Source: Aequorivita antarctica
GTDB taxonomy: Bacteria; Bacteroidota; Bacteroidia; Flavobacteriales; Flavobacteriaceae
Length of the DNA: 64,000 bases
Direction of reading: 5' to 3'
Assembly (NCBI RefSeq): GCF_007997155.1
Contig: NZ_VORT01000011.1
Location: 29,350 to 93,349, forward strand
The notes beneath the pieces were generated by a model. That model was not told where the DNA came from, ran no database searches, and worked only from the letters and a program-made list of their open reading frames with translations. Positions within the stretch are counted from its first letter, which is position 1. Each line of letters starts with the position of its first letter. Made by a program: the position numbers and the translations under genes. Shown piece after piece: positions 50,657 to 59,392 of the stretch.

Positions 50657-52624
50657 ATGAAAAGAACAATCAATATTTTAGTTTCCATAATTATGGTTGC
50701 CGGTTTGGTGAGCTGTAACAATGGCGGAAACAAAAGAGGAAACAAGGGGCAGGGTGGTTTGGCCACCAATGCTGCCGAAAAAGTGTACGTAGCTCCAGGT
50801 GAGCACGATGAGTTTTATGCCTTCGTATCAGGGGGATTTAGTGGACAGCTGTCTGTTTACGGATTGCCATCAGGGCGTTTGTTTAAAGTGATTCCTGTAT
50901 TTTCACAAGATCCTGAAAAGGCTTATGGTTACAATGAAGAAAGTAAACCAATGTTGGAAACCTCTTATGGCTTTGTGCCTTGGGGTGATAGCCACCACCC
51001 GGATATTTCACAGACGAATGGTGAATTGGATGGACGTTGGGTTTTTATAAATGAAAACAATACCCCTCGTATTGCACGGATAGATCTTACCACTTTTGAA
51101 ACTGCTGAGATTCTAGAGGTGCCTAACAGTGCAGGTAACCACAGTTCTTCTTTCGTTACTGAAAATACGGAATATGTAGTTGCAGGAACCCGTTTCTCTG
51201 TGCCTATTCCACAGCGCGATATGCCTATTAAAGATTACAAAGGAAACTTTAAAGGCGCTCTTTCATTCATCAGCGTTGATCCTGAAAGTGGCAGTATGGC
51301 AATAAAATTCCAATTGTTGATGCCTGGTTTTGATTACGACCTTTCTCACCCAGGACGCGACAAGTCCCATGGTTGGTTTTTCTTCACAACTTATAATACT
51401 GAAGAAGCAAACACTTTGTTAGAAGTGAACGCTTCACAAAACGATAAAGATTTTATTGCAGCCGTAAACTGGAAAAAAATTGAAGAATATGTGAATAATG
51501 GTGGAGGAACTAAAGTTCCTGCTAATTATGCACACAACGTGTATAATGATGAAACCCATTCAGCTACCTCAACAATGTTGAAAGAAGTGCTTACCGTAAA
51601 CCCATTGGATGTTCCTGGTGCTGTGTATTTTCTTCCAACTCCAAAATCTCCTCACGGTTGTGACGTAGATCCAACTGGGGAATACATTGTAGGTAACGGA
51701 AAACTTTCTGCCGATTTAACAGTTCACTCTTTTACAAAAATGCTTGATGCTATTGAAAAGAAAAAATTTGACGGTGAAGCTTATGGTATTCCAATTTTAA
51801 AATTCGAAGATGTACTAGCAGGTGTCGTAAAACAACCAGGTCTAGGTCCATTGCACACAGAGTTTGACGGTAAAGGAAATGCTTATACAACCTTCTTTAT
51901 CTCTTCTGAAGTAGTAAAATGGAAATTGGGAACTTGGGAAGTTGTAGATCGTCAACCAGTGTTTTACTCTGTAGGCCACGGGATGATTCCTGGAGGTAAC
52001 TCACGTAAGCCTTTCGGTAAGTACTTTGTTGCTTTAAACAAGATTACAAAAGATAGATATTTACCTACAGGACCAGAGGTTACCCAGTCTGCACAGTTAT
52101 TTGACATAACTGGTGACAAAATGGAACTATTACTGGATTTTCCAACTATTGGAGAGCCACACTATGCTGCTGGTATTCCTGCAGAGATTGTTGCCAAAAA
52201 CTCAAAACAAATATTCAAATTGTCAGAAAACAAGCACCCTTATGCTACACTTACTGATGGTGACGCAAGGGTAGAGCGCAAAGGAAACGAAGTTCATATC
52301 TATATGACGATGATCCGAAGCCACTTTAACCCAGATAACATTGAAGGTGTAAAAGTGGGCGATAAGGTTTTCTTCCACGTTACAAACCACGAGCAGGATT
52401 ACGATGTACCACACGGTATCAGTATGATTGGTGCCAACACTTCAGAGTTGTTGATTATGCCAGGACAAACCGAAACCTTCATTTGGTACCCAAAACAACC
52501 AGGAGTATGGCCATTCTATTGTCCAGATTTCTGTTCTGCATTGCACCAAGAGATGCAAGGTTACGTTCGTGTAAGTCCTGCAGGTTCCAATACAGAACTT
52601 AAGTTCTCATTGGGCGAAGATTAA
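50657..52624 (+). CDS. nosZ: nitrous-oxide reductase, clade II, lipoprotein type
   Basis: A 655-residue NosZ that reduces N2O to N2. The N-terminus is a Sec-type lipoprotein signal (lipobox GLVSC at residue 20), not a Tat signal, as expected for clade II. The propeller domain has CuZ-type His motifs, for example DSHHPDIS, AHNVYNDE and HGCDVDPTGEYIVG. The C-terminal cupredoxin domain has the CuA motif CPDFCSALHQEM (Cys622, Cys626, His630, Met633). All ligands appear intact, so it should be active. It lies 33 bases after the fasciclin gene and is followed by a strong terminator. Confidence 0.97.
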   Translation: MKRTINILVSIIMVAGLVSCNNGGNKRGNKGQGGLATNAAEKVYVAPGEHDEFYAFVSGGFSGQLSVYGLPSGRLFKVIPVFSQDPEKAYGYNEESKPMLETSYGFVPWGDSHHPDISQTNGELDGRWVFINENNTPRIARIDLTTFETAEILEVPNSAGNHSSSFVTENTEYVVAGTRFSVPIPQRDMPIKDYKGNFKGALSFISVDPESGSMAIKFQLLMPGFDYDLSHPGRDKSHGWFFFTTYNTEEANTLLEVNASQNDKDFIAAVNWKKIEEYVNNGGGTKVPANYAHNVYNDETHSATSTMLKEVLTVNPLDVPGAVYFLPTPKSPHGCDVDPTGEYIVGNGKLSADLTVHSFTKMLDAIEKKKFDGEAYGIPILKFEDVLAGVVKQPGLGPLHTEFDGKGNAYTTFFISSEVVKWKLGTWEVVDRQPVFYSVGHGMIPGGNSRKPFGKYFVALNKITKDRYLPTGPEVTQSAQLFDITGDKMELLLDFPTIGEPHYAAGIPAEIVAKNSKQIFKLSENKHPYATLTDGDARVERKGNEVHIYMTMIRSHFNPDNIEGVKVGDKVFFHVTNHEQDYDVPHGISMIGANTSELLIMPGQTETFIWYPKQPGVWPFYCPDFCSALHQEMQGYVRVSPAGSNTELKFSLGED

Positions 52625-52680
52625 AAGAAGTTTTTAGTTGTGAAAATACCTGATTAGTGATTCATGGTATTTTCAGTAAA

Positions 52681-52713
52681 AAGACGGGGGTTGTTGATTT
52701 CCCCCGTCTTTTA
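52681..52713 (+). terminator. strong rho-independent terminator after nosZ
   Basis: AAGACGGGGG at 52681-52690 pairs perfectly with CCCCCGTCTT at 52701-52710 around a 10-base loop, followed by T residues. The downstream nos accessory genes therefore need read-through or another promoter. Confidence 0.85.
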
Positions 52714-52832
52714 AAAACCTTCAGAAACCCTTTTTTTTTCAAATTAGAAAAAGTCAACAATGAAAAGATCCTCACGAATACATAAACCACACCAACCACA
52801 CACTGACGTTTAAGATTTAAAATTTAAACAAA

Positions 52833-53447
52833 ATGAAAAAAGCAGGAATAATAATGATAATTGGCTCCTTGCTGCTATTGGGTCTTTTTAAATTCCCTTT
52901 GTGGAACATCATGCTGGGCGCACCCCAGTATCCAAACCCGCTGGGAATGGATATTTATATTAAAGGAATCCAAGGTGTACAGGAGTTTGATATCCAAAAT
53001 ATTGATGGATTGAATCATTATATAGGAATGAAAACCATTCCCGAGCCAAAAGATATGTGGGAGTTTCAAGTATTTCCGATGGTAATAGGTGCTATGGTAG
53101 CTCTTGGGGTCCTTATTGGTTTGCTTGGCTTCTTTGGAAAAGTGAGCTACAAATGGTTCCTCGGTTGGTTTCTTTTTATGTCTGTTTTAGGTATTATGGG
53201 AATGTACGATTTTAACTCGTGGCTTCTGGAATACGGAACCGATCTAAATCCAAAAGCAATTATGAAATTACTCAATCCAGACGGCACACCAATGTCCTAC
53301 AAACCACCGTTGATTGGTTATCAAAAAATGCTTAATTTTGATGTAGATTCTTGGCCAGCAACCGGAGCATATATGATGTTTGTTGGAATGATGTTGACCA
53401 TTGTGGCTTTCTTCGTTGGCAAGAAAGAATATAAAAAAAGCAACTAA
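52833..53447 (+). CDS. nos-cluster four-helix membrane protein (NosB-like position)
   Basis: A 204-residue membrane protein with helices at about 4-24, 84-108, 112-132 and 178-198, and a periplasmic loop (about 25-80) containing P-N-P-L-G-M-D-I-Y-I-K-G-I. It follows nosZ and precedes nosL, the position occupied by NosB-type membrane proteins in clade II clusters. No cofactor motif seen. Assignment by position, with moderate confidence. Confidence 0.8.
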   Translation: MKKAGIIMIIGSLLLLGLFKFPLWNIMLGAPQYPNPLGMDIYIKGIQGVQEFDIQNIDGLNHYIGMKTIPEPKDMWEFQVFPMVIGAMVALGVLIGLLGFFGKVSYKWFLGWFLFMSVLGIMGMYDFNSWLLEYGTDLNPKAIMKLLNPDGTPMSYKPPLIGYQKMLNFDVDSWPATGAYMMFVGMMLTIVAFFVGKKEYKKSN

Positions 53448-53477
53448 AAAATCATCTTTATAAACTGTAACTACATA

Positions 53478-53912
53478 ATGAAACATTTCATCTTTTTGGG
53501 TATTATTACAACCTTGCTTGTTTCTTGCAACGTAAGCCCTCAGCATATAGAATACGGAACAGATGCTTGTCATTACTGTAATATGGCTATTGTAGACAGG
53601 CAGCACGCATCACAACTTGTAACCACAAAAGGAAAAGCATTTAAATATGATGCAACAGAATGTATGATTCATTCATTACAGGACGAATTGAAAGACACTG
53701 AAATCGCCCTGTATTTGACCGCAGATTTCAACCAGCCTGGCCAATTGATGGACGCAACAATGGCTTCCTATTTAGTGAGCGATCAAGTTGCCAGCCCAAT
53801 GGGTGCAAACCTTTCTGCTTTTGAAAATGAAAAGGCTGCCAGAACTGCAAAGGAAAAATTCACAGGAGAAGTATTTTCTTGGGAAGAAATCCAAAATTAC
53901 TTGAAACAATAA
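53478..53912 (+). CDS. nosL: copper-binding lipoprotein NosL
   Basis: A 144-residue NosL copper chaperone for NosZ. Lipobox LVSC is at residue 16; the Cu(I) motif CHYCNMAIVDRQHASQL (about 30-46) is followed by F-K-Y-D-A-T-E-C-M-I-H, giving the usual Cys, Met and His ligands. Length is a little short but normal for clade II. It lies 30 bases after the membrane protein gene. Confidence 0.95.
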   Translation: MKHFIFLGIITTLLVSCNVSPQHIEYGTDACHYCNMAIVDRQHASQLVTTKGKAFKYDATECMIHSLQDELKDTEIALYLTADFNQPGQLMDATMASYLVSDQVASPMGANLSAFENEKAARTAKEKFTGEVFSWEEIQNYLKQ

Positions 53913-53931
53913 CCTTTTTTAATAATTAGGG

Positions 53932-53988
53932 TTTCAGCAAGTTTTCCGAAAGCTTGATTATTCGAAAGAATTTGCTGAAATCTTTTTT
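53932..53988 (+). terminator. terminator-like hairpin after nosL
   Basis: TTTCAGCAA at 53932-53940 pairs with TTGCTGAAA at 53972-53980, followed by TCTTTTTTA. The 31-base interior can form a smaller stem (CCGAAAG and CTT pieces). It separates nosL from nosDFY. Confidence 0.65.
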
Positions 53989-54070
53989 ATAAAATGATTA
54001 ATTGAGCTCTTCTAAACTCTCAAGTATAAATTGAATTTACTATCTTAAATTTTTAAAAAAAAACAACATT

Positions 54071-54101
54071 TTTGCTGATGGCTTTTTATTGGCTAACTTC
54101 A
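54071..54101 (+). promoter_or_regulatory. candidate promoter for nosDFY
   Basis: TTTG at 54071-54074, then 19 bases, then TAACTTCA at 54094-54101 (two mismatches to TAnnTTTG). No Crp/Fnr-type dyad is seen. The inferred start near 54106 would be only 4 bases before the likely nosD start codon. Confidence 0.35.
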
Positions 54102-54109
54102 CTTCAAAC

Positions 54110-55363
54110 TTGAAAAAAACACTTTACATATTCACTTTCTTTTTGCTAGTTTTCGGCACTACATCAGCTTGGGCAAAAACCATAACTGTTTGTAGTACCT
54201 GTGCTGTGAAAACAATTAAGGAAGGAGTTGCACAAGCTTCAGATGGAGATACGGTTTTGGTCAAAAAGGGAATTTACAAAGAAGTGAACATCATCATTGA
54301 CAAGAGCATTATTCTGTTGGGTGAGAATCTTCCAACAATTGATGGGGAAGATAGGGGCGAAATAATAAAGATTGTTTCAGACAATGTTACCGTGGACGGT
54401 TTCAAAATAATCAACGTCGGTACCAGTTATACTGCAGATTATGCAGCTGTTCGTGTAATTAAGAAAGATGGTTATTTAATTCAGAATTTAGAATTGGAAA
54501 AACTTTTCTTCGGAATTTATCTTGAAAAATCCAACAACGGAAAAGTACTAAACAACAAAATAAAAGGTGATGCCGTAAACGAATACAATTCTGGTAATGG
54601 AATCCAGCTATGGTATTGTAAGGGTGTTGAGGTGCGCGGAAATAATGTGCAAAAAGTGCGTGATGGAATCTATCTTGAATTTTCAGATAACATAATAATT
54701 CGTCAAAATATAAGCAGAAACAACCTACGTTACGGACTGCATTTTATGTTCAGTAACCATAATGTTTATGATTACAACATTTTTGAAAATAATGGGGCAG
54801 GAGTGGCTGTTATGTTTTCAAAATTTGTGGATATGAACCATAATGTTTTTAAGAAAAACTGGGGTACAGCTGCTTTCGGACTTTTGCTAAAAGAGATAAA
54901 CGATGCCAAAATAAACGACAATGTTTTTCAAGAAAACACCGTGGGTATCAATATTGAAGGCAGCAACCGCATTGAATATTCAAACAATGACTTCATTAGT
55001 AACGGGTGGGCCATAAAGGTTCGTGGCGCTTGTTATACCAATGCGTTTAAGAATAACAATTTTCTATACAACTCTTTCGATATTTCATATAACGGCGGTT
55101 TGAATGATAATGTTTTTAACAGTAATTACTGGAGTAATTACGCGGGCTACGATCTTGATAAAAACGGGATTGGCGATGTGCCATACCGTCCCGTAAAACT
55201 ATTTTCCTACATCGTAAACCGTACACCGGAAACCATTATTTTATTGCGAAGCCTTTTCATAGACATTATTGATTTTTCAGAAAAAGTTTCTCCTGTTTTC
55301 ACCCCCGATGATTTGTTGGACGAAAACCCAAAAATGAAGACTATAAACCATGATAGAAGTTAA
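54110..55363 (+). CDS. nosD: NosZ maturation protein NosD
   Basis: A periplasmic beta-helix protein required for NosZ CuZ maturation with NosF and NosY. From TTG 54110 it has 417 residues and a proper signal peptide (MKKTLYIFTFFLLVFGTTSAWA); the TTG at 54089 would only add seven residues. Many parallel beta-helix (PbH1) repeats follow, e.g. DGIYLEFSDNIIIRQNISRN, LHFMFSNHNVYDYN and N-R-I-E-Y-S-N-N-D-F. Its end overlaps the nosF start by 14 bases. Confidence 0.95.
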   Translation: MKKTLYIFTFFLLVFGTTSAWAKTITVCSTCAVKTIKEGVAQASDGDTVLVKKGIYKEVNIIIDKSIILLGENLPTIDGEDRGEIIKIVSDNVTVDGFKIINVGTSYTADYAAVRVIKKDGYLIQNLELEKLFFGIYLEKSNNGKVLNNKIKGDAVNEYNSGNGIQLWYCKGVEVRGNNVQKVRDGIYLEFSDNIIIRQNISRNNLRYGLHFMFSNHNVYDYNIFENNGAGVAVMFSKFVDMNHNVFKKNWGTAAFGLLLKEINDAKINDNVFQENTVGINIEGSNRIEYSNNDFISNGWAIKVRGACYTNAFKNNNFLYNSFDISYNGGLNDNVFNSNYWSNYAGYDLDKNGIGDVPYRPVKLFSYIVNRTPETIILLRSLFIDIIDFSEKVSPVFTPDDLLDENPKMKTINHDRS

Positions 55364-56060
55364 GGATTTATATAAAAAATTTGGTAAGAACGAAGTGCTT
55401 AAGGGCATTGATCTTACTATTGAGCGCAGTGGTATTTTTTCCGTTCTGGGTCCAAATGGCTCGGGAAAAACCACCCTCATTAAATGTATTTTGGGAATGG
55501 TTTTACCAAATTCCGGACAAATTTTTATTGACGGTAAACCGCTAAAAAACAATTTTAAATACCGAAACGAAATAGACTACCTGCCGCAAATAGCTAACTT
55601 TCCTGGCAACCTAAAAGTGAGCGAACTGATTGCGATGATAAAGGATTTGCGCGATTCAAAAGCTACTAAAGATGATGAATTGATCGAGCTTTTCAAGCTG
55701 CAGCCATATCTCAATAAAAAATTGGCAAATCTTTCTGGTGGAACAAAACAAAAAGTGAATTTGGTGCTAACGTTTATGTTTGATAGTCCATTGATTATTT
55801 TGGATGAACCCACTAATGGATTGGATCCAATTTCACATTTGCGTTTGAAAAACCTTATCAATTCTGAAAAGGAAAAAGGAAAAACAATTTTAATCACCTC
55901 GCATATTTTAAGTTTTGTTGAAGAGGTTTCAGACGAAATTGTTTTTTTGCTAGAAGGAAAAATTTATTTCAAAGGAAGTGTTTCAGAATTGAAAGAGAAA
56001 ACCGAACAACCCGATTTTGAACACGCAATAGCCTCCATTTTATCTTCAAGTTATGCTTAA
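55350..56060 (+). CDS. nosF: ABC transporter ATP-binding protein NosF
   Basis: A 236-residue ATPase of the NosDFY complex. Walker A GPNGSGKT (about 35-42), signature LSGGTKQKVNLVL and Walker B LIILDEPTNGLDP are intact. It overlaps nosD by 14 bases and nosY by 8 bases, so the three are coupled. Confidence 0.95.
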   Translation: MIEVKDLYKKFGKNEVLKGIDLTIERSGIFSVLGPNGSGKTTLIKCILGMVLPNSGQIFIDGKPLKNNFKYRNEIDYLPQIANFPGNLKVSELIAMIKDLRDSKATKDDELIELFKLQPYLNKKLANLSGGTKQKVNLVLTFMFDSPLIILDEPTNGLDPISHLRLKNLINSEKEKGKTILITSHILSFVEEVSDEIVFLLEGKIYFKGSVSELKEKTEQPDFEHAIASILSSSYA

Positions 56061-56835
56061 AATATTAAAATACAGTTTTTACGATTTAATGCGAAGCCGT
56101 TGGAGCTACGTGTATTTCTTGTTCTATTTATTGCTTGGCGTGGTATTATTGTTTTTGAACAACGACCTTTCCAAAGCGGTAATAACGTTGATGAATGTAA
56201 TCATTATTTTGGTGCCGCTCATAGGCACCATTTTCGGGGTAATGTATTATTACAACTCGCGCGAATTCACCGAACTGCTCTTGGCGCAACCCGTAAAACG
56301 GAGTTCTATCTTTTTGGGGCAGTATTTCGGCGTTGCCACCTCGCTTTCCATGAGTTTGGTCATTGGCTTGGGAGTGCCCTTTATTTTTTATGGAATCTTC
56401 AACAGTAGCGCCATTTGGGACTTTTCCCTTTTACTGGTAACAGGCGCATTTTTGACCTTTATTTTTACTGCTCTGGCTTTTGTAATTGCGCTTTCCAACG
56501 AAAATAGAATCAAAGGTTTTGGTTATGCCATCCTACTTTGGTTGTTTATGGCCGTAATTTATGACGGTATCTTTTTAATGTCTTTGCTCTATTTTGAAGA
56601 CTACCCCTTAGATAAATTTTCACTTTTGGCTACAATGTTGAACCCAGTGGATTTGTCGCGGGTATTGATTCTTTTAAAACTCGATATTTCGGCACTTTTA
56701 GGCTATACCGGCGCAGTGTTCCAAAAGTTCTTCGGAACAAATTTTGGATTGTTGCTATCATCAGCTATGTTGATTGTTTGGGTTCTCGTGCCTACTTTCT
56801 TTATTTGGCGAATTGCTAAACGTAAGGATTTTTAA
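56053..56835 (+). CDS. nosY: ABC transporter permease NosY
   Basis: A 260-residue membrane permease of the NosDFY copper-site maturation complex. Six helices are visible, with the ABC-2-like pattern Y-Y-N-S-R-E-F-T-E-L-L-L-A-Q-P-V-K-R (about 66-83). Overlaps nosF by 8 bases and closes the nos group. NosR, NosG and NosH are not present in the window, as is usual for reduced clade II clusters. Confidence 0.94.
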   Translation: MLKILKYSFYDLMRSRWSYVYFLFYLLLGVVLLFLNNDLSKAVITLMNVIIILVPLIGTIFGVMYYYNSREFTELLLAQPVKRSSIFLGQYFGVATSLSMSLVIGLGVPFIFYGIFNSSAIWDFSLLLVTGAFLTFIFTALAFVIALSNENRIKGFGYAILLWLFMAVIYDGIFLMSLLYFEDYPLDKFSLLATMLNPVDLSRVLILLKLDISALLGYTGAVFQKFFGTNFGLLLSSAMLIVWVLVPTFFIWRIAKRKDF

Positions 56836-56907
56836 GGAGTGACGTTCAGTATCTCACCAATTAAAAAATATTATCGAATATAATTTGTTGGCGGTTCGTT
56901 TTTTATT

Positions 56908-57264
56908 TCAAATACTTTGTCCAAATGTAAGTAGGTTATTGTCTGGATCCAGGACTGAAAACTCCTTTTGTCCCCAAGGTTTAATTTCTAATGTTCCATT
57001 AGGATGAATACTTGTCTGTTTATCTAATAATGATTTATAAAATCCCTCAATATTGTCAGTTCTGATATAGACTTGTCCGTAATTCACTTTGGGCTCAAGC
57101 GCTTTGAATTCAAAGAAGTGAATCTGAATGTTGTCTTTTTCTAACATTAAATAACCATCATAGTCAGCATTTCCAAATTCTTTGAATCCCAACTGAATAA
57201 TGTAAAAGTCTCTTGTGACGCTTTTGTCACGCATTGGTAGTTTCGGATTAATGTCAGTTAGCAT
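56908..57264 (-). CDS. VOC-family bleomycin-resistance-like protein
   Basis: A 118-residue protein with the fold pattern of bleomycin-binding/glyoxalase proteins: L-P-M-R-D-K-S-V-T-R-D-F-Y, L-M-L-E-K-D-N-I-Q-I-H-F-F-E-F, and the end W-G-Q-K-E-F-S-V-L-D-P-D-N-N-L-L-T-F-G. It likely sequesters a drug or acts on a small electrophile. Stands alone at the beginning of the accessory region; no promoter motif recognised. Confidence 0.9.
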   Translation of the reverse strand: MLTDINPKLPMRDKSVTRDFYIIQLGFKEFGNADYDGYLMLEKDNIQIHFFEFKALEPKVNYGQVYIRTDNIEGFYKSLLDKQTSIHPNGTLEIKPWGQKEFSVLDPDNNLLTFGQSI

Positions 57265-57462
57265 ATATTTTTAAAATTTCAAGATGGTTTATCCTCAAAT
57301 ATAACACAAAAACTAATGAATCGTTGCGAGGCGAATAATAGCTGCAATCCACCTTTTACAAAGTTTAAAACTTTATAAAAGATGTTCCAGTGTTGTTTTA
57401 ATTTCAAGATTTTAGCAATACTAATCTGCGCAGCTACGCTTTTAATAACCCCGTGCTTTAGT

Positions 57463-59043
57463 TCATTCGGTTACGATCAGTTTTGAAGTATTTGAAACGC
57501 TTCCTTCAGTACGTGTCCTGATATAAAATATACCGGTACTCATATGAGCCGGAATAGTAAAAGTTAATATTTGTAAACCTGTTTGGTGATATCCCAAATC
57601 AGCTACATAAACGAGGGCGCCAATCAAATTATACACTTCAATCTGCACTTTTGTAGCCTCAGTGATTTCGTAACTTATATGCAAATTGCCGCCTGCCGCT
57701 ACTGGATTAGGGGCTATGGACTGGCTTGTATTTGCAATGAACCCAGGAGTTGATAATTCTAAATCGTTCAACATACGAGCCACAATAAAATCATGATTGT
57801 TATTTGCGTTTCGTGCTTTACCGGCAATTACTATATTGCCATCAGCCTGAAGGGCCATACCTAGGGCTTCATCCACCTGCCCAGATATCTGGACCTTTGC
57901 GATTCCATCAACACCAAATGTAATGTCGGCGGTACCGTCAGCCAGGTAACGCCATACAGCCATTTCCACATCATTGGGTGCTCCTTCACCGGTTCCGCCA
58001 GCTACAAGTATCTTACCGTCTTCCTGGATATGAATAGCGCTTCCAACATCATAATTTCCCAGGTCAGAAACAACGATGCCATCCACTCCAAAACCAGCGT
58101 CAAGATTACCGTCTGTGTCAAATTGCATTAATAGCATATCGTAGTTGTACTGAGGTGAAGCGGTAAAACCAGCCACTACGATTTTATTTTCGGCTGTTAG
58201 TTTCATTCCAAAACCTTCAGCATCAGCGCCAAGCGGAATTACCGTCTGCCCATTATTTCCAAATGTAGTATCAAGTGTGCCGTTGGGCATAAACCTAACA
58301 ACGAGCATTGCAAAATAATTCAGACCAACAGAATAATGTCCAGAAGCAACTATTTTTCCATCATCCTGCACAACAAGGGAATCAAAAACATTTTCCGATT
58401 CAATTACAGGTATTGTTACTACTCCGGCATCTCCAAATGTGGTATCAAGTTCACCATTTTCATTAAAACGCACTACCATTGGAGCGTTATTATAATCCAG
58501 CGTTTTTAATGAGCCCGCTACCAGAATCTTATTATCCTGCATGGCTACAGAGGTGCCAAAATCTTCGAAAAACCCCGCCGTTATCGGACTCACTTTTTGT
58601 ACCACAACACCGCCTAATCCAAAAGTGCCATCCAAGCTACCATTTTCATTTAACTGGATGAGCAATATGCGGTAGTCGTTATAATCAGTTGTGCTGCCAA
58701 CCATCAGTATTTTGCCATCCTCTTTGATAAGGACATCAAATACATTGGCTTCTGCGTTAAGTGAATAGGTAAAAATGCCATTCGTGGCAAAGGTCATGTC
58801 AAGGCTGCCATCAGGCAAAAACCTGTAAGCCTTTGTTGATGCCACAAAACTTGCATCGTAGGTCATTCCGATAGCCACAATTTTTTGGTCATCCTGAACT
58901 ACTACATCATTAAAAAGATCTAAATTTCCGTTATCGATAATAACGGTACCCCCATTACCGAATGAGGTGTCAAGTGTTCCGGGTGCCTGGGCAAAAATTG
59001 CCAAAGGCAACATGAACAGTGCAATAAGTACATTTTTTTTCAT
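57463..59043 (-). CDS. delta-60 repeat protein with T9SS type A sorting domain
   Basis: A 526-residue secreted protein. After signal MKKNVLIALFMLPLAIFAQ come about eight repeats of roughly 50 residues with L-D-T-T-F-G-x-x-G-x-V and D-G-K-I-x-V-A-G patterns (delta-60 repeats, probably a beta-propeller). The C-terminal 80 residues (I-A-P-N-P-V to K-L-I-V-T-E) form a type A sorting domain for the type IX secretion system, so it is exported and probably surface-attached or released. Function unknown. Confidence 0.92.
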   Translation of the reverse strand: MKKNVLIALFMLPLAIFAQAPGTLDTSFGNGGTVIIDNGNLDLFNDVVVQDDQKIVAIGMTYDASFVASTKAYRFLPDGSLDMTFATNGIFTYSLNAEANVFDVLIKEDGKILMVGSTTDYNDYRILLIQLNENGSLDGTFGLGGVVVQKVSPITAGFFEDFGTSVAMQDNKILVAGSLKTLDYNNAPMVVRFNENGELDTTFGDAGVVTIPVIESENVFDSLVVQDDGKIVASGHYSVGLNYFAMLVVRFMPNGTLDTTFGNNGQTVIPLGADAEGFGMKLTAENKIVVAGFTASPQYNYDMLLMQFDTDGNLDAGFGVDGIVVSDLGNYDVGSAIHIQEDGKILVAGGTGEGAPNDVEMAVWRYLADGTADITFGVDGIAKVQISGQVDEALGMALQADGNIVIAGKARNANNNHDFIVARMLNDLELSTPGFIANTSQSIAPNPVAAGGNLHISYEITEATKVQIEVYNLIGALVYVADLGYHQTGLQILTFTIPAHMSTGIFYIRTRTEGSVSNTSKLIVTE

Positions 59044-59052
59044 AAGTATTTA

Positions 59053-59278
59053 TTAAAAATCAGTAATTATATTCTTTTTTTTCAGTGTTTCTAAAAGTTT
59101 CTTTAATGCTTCCTGCTCCTTTATTTTCTGCTTATAAAACCGCTCAAATTCTTCCTTGCCACCGTCTGCCTTATTTTTCTTTTTCTTGTCCTTGTGCAAT
59201 TTGGTTTAAATAGAATCTATGAATTCCAAGTCCTCCTATGAAGAAAGCTATTAATGTTGCTGTTGTCTTATTTTTCAT
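59053..59278 (-). pseudogene. broken TM2/SHOCT-type gene
   Basis: From ATG 59278 the minus strand reads MKNKTTATLIAFFIGGLGIH then RFYLNQ, the first helix and motif of a TM2 domain, but stops at 59171 after 35 codons. In the next frame the strand continues KADGGKEEFERFYKQKIKEQ, EALKKLLETLKKKNIITDF and TAA at 59053, a SHOCT-like tail. The second TM2 helix is missing, so an internal deletion with a frame change has destroyed the gene. Confidence 0.65.
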
Positions 59279-59392
59279 AATATGTAGTGCGTTTCATTTT
59301 CTTTAGCTTGCCCACAGTTTAGCTATAAGTAGTAACGTCCCTTAGGGCCTATTGCTTATAGGTTTTGTTAGCGGTAGCTCTTCTGTTGTTCG
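59279..59392. repeat. nested-palindrome element at 3' side of propeller lipoprotein gene
   Basis: The segment between the broken TM2 gene and the propeller gene has nested inverted words: CTATAAG and CTTATAG as outer arms, CCCTTAGGG and CCTATTGCTTATAGG inside, then GTTAGCGGTA. It resembles the element at 63263-63392 in style, not in sequence. No ORF here. Confidence 0.4.
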
